Source of the DNA: Cercozoa sp. M6MM
Taxonomy: Eukaryota; Endomyxa: Ascetosporea
NCBI GenBank assembly: GCA_040357565.1
Contig: JBDODJ010000027.1
Reading direction: 5' to 3' (one strand)
DNA length: 64,000 bases
In this document: piece by piece, positions 56,636-64,000 of the stretch
How positions within the stretch are numbered: position 1 is the first letter of the stretch
How the letters are laid out: each line of letters begins with the position of its first letter
Made by a program: the position numbers and the translations under genes
Notes under the pieces: model-generated
What the model was told of the DNA's origin: nothing
What the model saw: only the letters and a program-made list of their open reading frames with translations
Database searches by the model: none

Positions 56636-57703
56636 ATGTCTGAGCACACAGCTCGTCGCTTGTGGCGCGTCCGGAGGACATGTTTTGAGGTAAAAAACAG
56701 AGATGTTGTGTGCTGTGATGTGTATGTGTGTATGTGTGTGTGTTTAATTAATATCGAGTGTCTTGGCACACAGATGCTGCGCGATCGCGGCTACAGCGTG
56801 GCGCCTGAGCAGTTGGATTGCGATCTGGAAACTTTCGTGGAGGTACCTTTCGGTGGTCGGGTTTTGTGTTTTGGTGGATCCATGTGAGCAGGAGTACGGC
56901 ACGAATCCCGATGCGAGTCGACTGACGATAGGTAGCTTTTTGAGCAATCAAAGTGGGAAACGGTTTAAATGAGACCTGTTTGATTGAATACAGTGAGCAA
57001 CAAGCTCGACGACGAAAACGACATGATTGCCGTGTTCTTCGACAGCAGCGAGAAGCTCAAGTGAGTCTTCAGAAAATTCTCCATCCACTGTGTTTGTGTG
57101 TGTGTGTTTGTGTGTGTGTGTTGCAGTCAGCATTCTCTGTTTCTACTTGAGTGTTCAGGATTCAGTCGATCAAGGGCTTTGTCGAGTCGATGAAGAGCAA
57201 GAAGATTCAGGCCGGTATCGTGGTGGTGCGCGAGGCCATCACGCCGGTTGCCAAGAAGGTCTTCACGGAACTGGAGGAGCAGCTGCATCTGGAGGCCTTC
57301 TTCGAGGTGCACACGCTTTTGTGTTTCTCGTCTTTTTTGTGGTTTTCGCACTTGTTTTTTTTTTGTAAATACAGCGAGAACTTGTGATCAACATCACGCA
57401 ACACGAGCTGGTGCCGCAACACGTGCTGTTGTCGCCGTCCGAGAAGGAGACGCTGCTGCAGAAGTACCACTTGAAGGACACGCAGCTCCCGCGTATCCAG
57501 AAGTTGGACCCGGTGGCGCGCTACTTTGGCGCCAAGCGCGGTCAGGTACTCCGTCTCATCTGCCCAACCTGCCTCTTTCCTTCATGTGCCCTTCTCAATG
57601 ACCTTCGAGACTGCACTCATATTCGCAATGCATACAGGTCTTCAAAATCGTGCGGCCTTCGGAAACGGCCGGTCGCTACGTCACCTACCGACTCGTCGTT
57701 TAA
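56636..57703 (+). CDS. RPB5: RPB5, shared subunit of RNA polymerases I, II and III
   Basis: Exons read [51 protein letters not shown] and [20 protein letters not shown]. Next is [20 protein letters not shown] with [20 protein letters not shown]. The C-terminal assembly domain is [60 protein letters not shown], then RYVTYRLVV and the stop at 57701-57703. Length (about 210 residues) and both the N-terminal jaw and archaeal-like C-terminal domains match the family. Six introns, one with TG-rich sequence at 57088-57120. Divergent from the SETD7 gene by 225 bases, so they may share a promoter region. Confidence 0.97.
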
Positions 57704-57987
57704 CTGCGATTCAGGGAAAGACATCCGGCGCGATCAATGGGTGTGTGTTTGTCGGGGCTGAAGAGTCTTCATTCAGCGCACCAGTTTCGGCTTAACGCTT
57801 CTAGAGTTACCTGTTCCGTTCGGTTCGTTTAGTTAAGCGAAGGTTGTTTGCTTCAAGCTCAGTTGCGTTAAGTGCAGTTCGTTGTTGTTCCAGGAGGTTT
57901 CAGTTTTTGTGAAGCGTTTTTCGTCCCGTCTCTTGAACTTGCGCGATTAGACTGCCCGTAGGCAGTGAATAAGTGTGCAGCCATTCA

Positions 57988-59084
57988 TGTGCCGCTTCTG
58001 CATCTATTTTGCGCCCTCTAGGCCAATAGCTTTGGCCGAATTAATCACACGTATTGTGGTTCAACTGAGAGTAATCACACGTATTTGAACGATGTGTATG
58101 ATAGGACCGTCGCATTCTATCATTCGGCAGTCCTACCAATGTGAAGAACGCCTGACCTCGCATGGCATGCCAGCGTCGCTTAACGCAGATGGCTTTGGAA
58201 TTGGTATCAAATGCGAGACTAAGGAACCTACACACTGTCTACTATTCTGGCCCAGGCTGGTACGTGGAAGAGAAAAAAGCAGCCGAAACAATTGATACGG
58301 TGTCAGTGAACGCCGCTGAAACCACGCGACTGGCCATCATGGTGCCGTTGGTGTACTTGTTGTGCAGGTGCAGCTGTATTGACCCGACCGAATGAATACA
58401 GGAACCAGAGGTGTTTGCGAAAGCCGTTCGAAAACAAGACGAACAATCCGCACGGACGCCCTGTGTGTTCACGTCGACCGTACCTATGCTTTATCACAGC
58501 TCCACCTTTGCTTTGATGGGTGTACTGTACCAGTTGCCAGCTTGGAACAACCGCAACCTCTTTCGCTTGGCAGAGAAGGTAGTCAGGTGTGTCTGTTTTG
58601 TCTATTCACCGTCTCAGTCATTGTATAGCATTGTCTTGTATCTGCAAAGTCCGTTGTTTTTCGCGCACGTTCGCGCAGCTTCGTCGACAGCTTCAATCAC
58701 GGGTACCTGTACACCCTTGTTTAGTTTACTTCATGCTGTATCGTTTCTACCGGCAGAAAGCAACTGCCATCCGTTCAATTTTGGCGCCTATCTTTTCCAG
58801 CACAATGGCATGGGTACTTTCGCTTCTAAAGTAAACGGGCAGCGCTCTTGCCAACAAGTTCATTTGGAACAGTTTGCAACTTTGCGCGAATGAAGCGTCA
58901 GATCCTGGCGGTTCTGCCCGACCAGGTACACTTTGTACTTAGCACTAGACACGCGGAAATGCAGAACAGTATGCTGTGCTGGTAGGTGTTTGACTCATTG
59001 AGTGGAACGACCGATTCCGAGCACGCGTTTGCTTTGTTCTTGGCGCAACTCAAAGACTGGTATCTTATGTGTGCATGTGTGTGT

Positions 59085-59181
<97 letters not shown>

Positions 59182-60070
59182 TGTGTGTTGGAAGACTATG
59201 CGCATGTTTGGAACAACAGCACGGGTCTGACGGAAGGTGGTCGACTGACGCCGTTGCAGTTGTTTGCAGCGGTAGTTTTTCTCTGAACGCGTGTTTCGTT
59301 TGTCCCAAATGTGCTGCTGTGGTGACACAGGTGCGACGAGTCGTACGATACCTGCAAAAACTGCACCGGTCACTCTCGCCGGAACCATCTGGTTCCTTGC
59401 TCAATTTTGCTGTCAGTGACGGTACATTCTGTCCTGCACAAGAAATGACGTGTGTAAACATAAATAAGGAAGGCATATCATGTGCAGGCCGCTCGCTGGT
59501 GGTCACACGATTTGCAGACACTCCGGATGACAAAGTAGTGTCTCCACCAGTTAATTGTAGTACTGTATAGTTTTGCAACTGTTAACAGGCCCAAGCTGCC
59601 AGCATGTACTTTTCGGTCGGCGCAGCTTTCGAACGAGACCGGTGCAGCTTCATTGTTAGCTCTTGCGGTCCGTCTCTTTGCACAGTACCCCCCCCCCCCC
59701 TGGCGGAACAAGCAACACACCGAGTACCGCATGACACAGGTAAAGTAGTCGCCCCTCTTTTTCCCTCTGTTCTGTCGAGTGTCGTTCAATTAGGACGCAC
59801 GTGTCGAGGACGTCTGCATCGTGAGTAGCGAGCGACTCACCGGGGCACCGAACGACTGGACCGAGGTTCCAACCAACCACGCGATCGTGGTGACTGGCAA
59901 ACACGAGGGCACCATCGGTATTACCACCGAGTTGCTTTATGATTTGTTCGTATTGATACATTATGACTAACGCAGACTGGCTGTTGATGCCGCTGCCGTA
60001 CGATGGGACTGAGGACGCTGACTTGTCGCATGTTGGCATGTCGCCTCTCACCGAGCCGCGGATATTCTGA
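57988..60070 (+). CDS. DUG3: DUG3-type class II glutamine amidotransferase (glutathione degradation)
   Basis: Starts MCRFCIYFAPSRPIALAELI with Cys2 as the Ntn nucleophile after Met removal. Next are SHSIIRQSYQCEERLTSHGM, SLNADGFGIGWYVEEK and EPEVFAKAV with VPAWNNRNLFRLAEKV. Then come SPLFFAHVRAASSTASITES, NCHPFNFGAYLFQHNGM, VFDSLSGTTDSEHAFALFLA and SGSLLNFAVSDG. The end has RSLVVTRFADTPDDKAQAAS, MYFSVGAAFERDR, DVCIVSSERLTGAPNDWTEV, PTNHAIVVTGKHEGTI and DWLLMPLPYDG. These match Dug3p block for block. In yeast DUG3 with DUG2 hydrolyses the gamma-glutamyl bond of glutathione in the cytosol. Whether the DUG2 partner exists elsewhere in the genome is not known. Stop at 60068-60070. One intron (about 59066-59190) is a long TG repeat. 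Confidence 0.93.
59075..59188. repeat. (TG)n microsatellite
   Basis: About 55 units in a DUG3 intron. Confidence 0.95.
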
Positions 60071-60307
60071 GTCAGTTTTCGTTCCGTTCGTTGTCAGCCG
60101 ACGATTCTGCATTCAGTTTTCCGTTTCAGTCGCTTTTGGCGATCACAACGGACTGCGAAGTCGGTGCGGAGTTGCTCAGCTGTGTTGATCACTCCAGACA
60201 GCAGTAATAAATTAATTAATTATAATTATATAATCAAGCCAATAGTCAGCCTGTGCAGGTTTCGTGCTGTGCAGCGTTGTGGGCACGTACCTAACTTGAC
60301 ATTGAGG

Positions 60308-61264
60308 ATGCTGAGCGATCGTATGGTGTTTGCCGAGTTGCTGGCGCACAAGCAGGTCATTGTACGTTGTTGTGCCCGTGTTTTGTAACTTCCAGTCATG
60401 CGTTTTGTGCACACGATAGGACAAGACGCACCTGCGCGAGCTGTTCCAGGCAGATGCAGAGCGTGCAAAGCGTTTTTCGACGGAGCAGGTGGGTTTCTTT
60501 GTGGACTACGCTCGTCAGCGGGTGACGGCAGAGACCGTGACACTGTTGAAGCGTCTGGCCGAGGAGTCGTCGCTCAAAGAGAAGGTGCGCGGAATGTTCT
60601 GCGGCGATGTCGTCAATAACACCGAGAAACGCATGGTGCGTCATGTGGCGCTGCGCGCGCAGAAGAACGACCCCGAGTTTGATGAGGTACCTGTCACGCT
60701 CAATGGGGGGGGGGGTACTCTTGCCTTTGTTCACTCACTTGTTTGTCGAAATGTAGGACACGCTCAGCAAAGTGCACAACGTGCTAGCCAAGATTAAAAC
60801 CTACACGCAGCGCATTCGTGACACGCGTATTTACTCTTTGCTTGATGTAGCTGTCAGTGTAGATGTGTGTACCTCTTACAGAAATCACGGATGTCGTGGT
60901 GGTTGGCATCGGCGGCTCCTACCTCGGCACAGAGTTCTTGTACGAGACACTGCGCATGCATCCCGAGTGTCGACAAAGCGCACAGGGTCGTCGCTTGCAC
61001 TTTGTGGCCAATGTGGATCCCTACAGGTGCGTTTCCTTCTGCTTACTTCCTTTTTCTGGTTTTTCTGGTCCCTTTCTGACTGTATCGAACGCGCATTTGG
61101 TCAGTGCCACCAAGGTGATGCAGACGCTCGACGCAACCAGCACATTGGTGATCGTGGTGTCCAAGACTTTCACGACGGCAGAGACCATGCTGAATGCGCG
61201 TACTCTACGTCGCTGGCTGCTGCAGTCGCTGGGCGAGGGTTACGTAAGATATCTTTACCCCCCC

Positions 61265-61326
<62 letters not shown>

Positions 61327-62958
61327 TCACCCATTTTCACGTGACATAGGGCAAGCACATGGCGGCAGTGTCGGCTGCACCTGAGAAGGTCACTCAGTTC
61401 GGTACCATTGACACTCACCTGCACTTGGGTCTTTTGTCTGAGTACTCGGTATGTATGTTGTGAAGGTATCGATGCCAACGAGGCCATGTTCGAGTTCTGG
61501 GACTGGGTTGGCGGCCGCTTCTCCGTCACCTCTGCTGTACATTCAGCCTCTATCTACCCTACCCTACCCCCTTTTACCTCTATCCTGTCATGTCAGGTTG
61601 GCATGCTGCCTCTGTCTCTCGTGTTCGGCTTCGATATTGCTCGCGAGATTCTCGCCGGTGCACGTGACATGGACCGGTGCTGTTCACATTTTTACCAAGT
61701 AGGGAAAGCGAGGTGTTACCTTTTCTCCCTTGTGTAGACACTTTGTAGAGACCGAGAACCCTCTGGAGAATCTGCCGGTGCTGCTAGCACTGCTGGCAGT
61801 GTGGAACACTCAATGCATGGGCTACACGGCACGTGCCACGCTGCCCTATGCGCAGGTATTAACCTCACCTCTTGATGCTTTCTCGTATTCTTTTAGCCCC
61901 TCCCTTCAGGCACTGCACCGCTTGGTGGCGCACGCGCAGCAAGTCGCCATGGAGAGCAACGGCAAGCGAGTCACTCGCGACGGTTGCTTTCTTTCTTCCT
62001 CACATTGTTGTACACACATTGTTGTACACATTCTTGAACACACATTCTTGTCCGCGTATTGTTGTGTGTGCCCTTACGTTTACTCGGTAGGCAAAGTGAT
62101 CGAGCACACGACGGGCGAGATTGAATTCGGTGAGCCCGGTACCAATGGACAGCACTCGTTCTACCAGCTGCTGCACCAAGGTGAGCTGTCTTCTCGCATG
62201 CGCCAATGCCGTGGTCCCATGGGTCATTTCTGATTGTGTAGGCCAAGTGATTCCGGCCGACTTTTTCGGCGTTGCCAAGTCGCAGTGTCCGCTGGACTAC
62301 ACGCAAGAGGGTGCCGCACGGATTGACTATCTGTTTTGCTAGTGTGCAGCTGTTGCAGTCGATGCATGTACTGCAGGTGAGAGCGTCTCCAACCACGACG
62401 AGCTCATGAGCAACTTCTTCGCGCAACCTGACGCACTCGCGTTTGGCCGCACTGCCGACGAGGTCGATGACGCGCCTGGTACTATGCCCCACCTGTGCTG
62501 TATGACGCACGACAAGTGCTCCATTTGTATAGAGCTGGTGCCGCACAAGGTATTCCCCGGCAACCGTCCTTCGACGTATGTTTCTTCTGTCTTAAAGCAA
62601 CGCAGCTGCAAGAAATGCGTGTTTCTGAGAGCAGGAGCATCCTGATGGCCGAGCTGGACGCGCGCACTGCCGGCAAGCTGCTTGCGCTGCTCGAGCATCG
62701 CACGGCGGCTCAGGGCTTCCTGCTTGGCGTGAATTCCTTTGACCAGTTCGGTGTCGAGCTGGGCAAGGTGCTCGGCAAGTCGGTGCGCAACACGCTCGCC
62801 GTGGCCCGTGCGCAGGTAGTCCCTTTTTACATGAAGATCTGTCAGACACGTTGCTTATTTTCGCCTTTGCTTGATTTTAGGACGAATCTGCTGACCTGGC
62901 GAGCTACAACCCGTCAACGCAGCGATTGCTGACGCGCTATCTGGAGCTCTCGCAGTGA
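60308..62958 (+). CDS. GPI: Glucose-6-phosphate isomerase
   Basis: Converts glucose 6-phosphate to fructose 6-phosphate in cytosolic glycolysis. Exons read [76 protein letters not shown] and [20 protein letters not shown] (signature 1, active-site Arg). Next are [20 protein letters not shown] and [17 protein letters not shown] (signature 2). After that come [20 protein letters not shown], then [10 protein letters not shown] and the stop at 62956-62958. Length of about 550 residues is normal. The start is short compared with some family members, so a 5' exon may be missing. Around 15 introns, one CA repeat (61267-61323) and one G-run at 60706. Same strand as DUG3, 237 bases downstream. Confidence 0.97.
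61267..61323. repeat. (CA)n microsatellite
   Basis: Follows a C-run in a GPI intron. Confidence 0.95.
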
Positions 62959-63390
62959 GTGAGCACCGACAGTACACAGGACTTACAGTACTTACAGTAC
63001 TGTACACTGACTGGATGAGTTTTTGATCCTAAAAAACGCACGAGTTGGTTTCTGGAAACGTTCTTGACGGTTTACAACTATCCAATCGACAAAACGATCA
63101 AACGCGAGCACTGCAGCCCATGCACGCACCTAGCTGACCCTTGGAGTGAAAATCACAGTACACCGCTCTGTATGTGCTGGGTATTGTTGCACACTGAGTT
63201 GCAAAAACCGAGCCCTCCATTGGGGACTGATTCAACGGCACACTCGGAGATCAACGGGGGCTCAAAACGGAAAATGATTGCATTCCACTGAGTGAGTGGA
63301 CTCGCTGTATGCACCGACGGCCGAACGGCGCCCTTTGCGAGCTACCGAAACACGTGTGCTGTCTAGTTCAGACCGAAACACGTGCGAGGC
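62959..63390. other. Intergenic region between two plus-strand genes
   Basis: Contains three close copies of TACAGTACT-type words (62970-63005) just after the GPI stop, and GAGTGAGTGGACTCGC near 63290. No open frame with a recognisable product. Confidence 0.45.
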
Positions 63391-64000
63391 ATGAAGAGTA
63401 AGTTCTGGCTTCTTTTCTGGCTGTCTGTGTGATGGAGTTTTTTTTTTTCTTTCGGTTTCGTTTCTGTGCTTTCGGAAGTTACTGGCGCAAGTTCCGCCTT
63501 GTTTTGTGGCACATCACCGCGTTTTTTTGGGGCAGAACTCATCGTCAAGAAATCACTGCGCACGCGCGGAGGACGTGCGCTGGCGACTCGCCTCATTGGC
63601 GCCGACGGCATGTTCGTACTTGACGTGCGTGCTCTTTTTGTGTCCATTGTGTGCGCGCGCGCGTGTGTGTGTTCGCAAACCTTTATGTGTTGTGCGTGCA
63701 GGAGGTAGCAGAAGTGCTGTCGGATCGCACATGGCGTAAGGATGCCATCCGCATGATGGCCAAGGTTAACTTCCTGCTCGAGGGAGACAAGCTGACGCAC
63801 TCGTTTGAGTCCGGCGGAAAGGTGGACGTTCTCGCCGTCACATTCGCGATGGCTGTGCTGCAGATCGGGGCTACAGACAAAGACGCTGGCAGTGGCACCA
63901 CCTCTGATACTGGTACGGCACACGTGCTCTACATGTCTGCATGTGCGTGGCGCATGGTATGCCTTTATGGGAACACTCTCAGACCAAGTTGACGTGATCA
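63391..64000 (+). CDS. Unrecognised protein, 3' partial
   Basis: A seven-base first exon (ATG AAG A) followed by GTAAGT, a strong donor, is joined at about 63479 in frame to ITGASSALFCGTSPRFFGAE. It continues LIVKKSLRTRGGRALATRLI with GADGMFVLD. A second intron (about 63625-63702) leads to EVAEVLSDRTWRKDAIRMMA and KVNFLLEGDKLTHSFESGGK. The exon ends near 63912, and the gene continues beyond the window. The product so far is basic and helical; no family is recognised. Confidence 0.5.

Overview
The window is nuclear DNA from a gene-dense, intron-rich eukaryote, most likely a unicellular protist. The supporting signs are many short GT-AG introns (roughly 50 to 120 nt where I could place both ends by reading frame), intergenic gaps of only 100 to 700 bases, and dinucleotide microsatellites (mainly TG/CA) inside introns. 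The genes are eukaryotic: RNA polymerase subunit RPB5, UTP4, CTU1, PPIL4, an anoctamin, a SETD7-type methyltransferase and a RhoGAP. I cannot name the lineage from the sequence. Exon structures were built by hand from reading frame and splice sites. Outer gene limits are usually firm to a start or stop codon, but some internal exons are approximate.

Layout: 1-6610 (+) is the 3' part of a large FtsX-type ABC permease-like membrane protein. 6773-7586 (-) is a doubtful gene. 7598-14226 (+) encodes a leucine-rich-repeat plus RhoGAP protein with a coiled coil. 14898-16815 (+) is a ubiquitin-specific protease. 17.0-18.2 kb holds only weak candidates. 18299-19710 (+) is a polytopic TMEM198-like protein. 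20065-20777 (-) is a basic protein ending in a divergent ubiquitin-like domain. 21247-25368 (-) is UTP4, divergent from a TMEM16/anoctamin at 25681-29001 (+).

29193-37677 (-) is a run of four same-strand genes: an unrecognised helical protein, a secreted chymotrypsin-fold protease, a repeat protein with D-I-x-G-A-x-P motifs, and a DUF924 protein. 38041-40311 (+) is PPIL4 with an RS-rich tail, followed closely by a DUF6314 protein (40459-41374, +). Then come a coactosin-like ADF-H protein (-), a coiled-coil protein with a possible L51/S25 fold (+), an LRR protein (+), a coiled-coil protein (-) and a large unrecognised protein (-). 53084-62958 holds CTU1 (+), a SETD7-like MORN/SET methyltransferase (-), RPB5 (+), a DUG3-type glutamine amidotransferase (+) and glucose-6-phosphate isomerase (+). 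A partial unknown gene runs off the right edge.

The genes do not form one pathway. They are mostly housekeeping (rRNA processing, transcription, tRNA thiolation, glycolysis, glutathione turnover, splicing-associated cyclophilin) mixed with membrane, cytoskeletal and signalling genes. The most unusual things are in splicing (TG-repeat acceptors, GTAC-type donors, C-rich tracts on the sense strand of introns, a duplicated 3' splice site) and in a few proteins: the D-I-x-G-A repeat protein, the SETD7 homologue, the diverged ubiquitin-like tail and the LRR-RhoGAP. Five N-runs sit inside tandem repeats and are assembly gaps. I saw no rRNA, tRNA, transposon or CRISPR.
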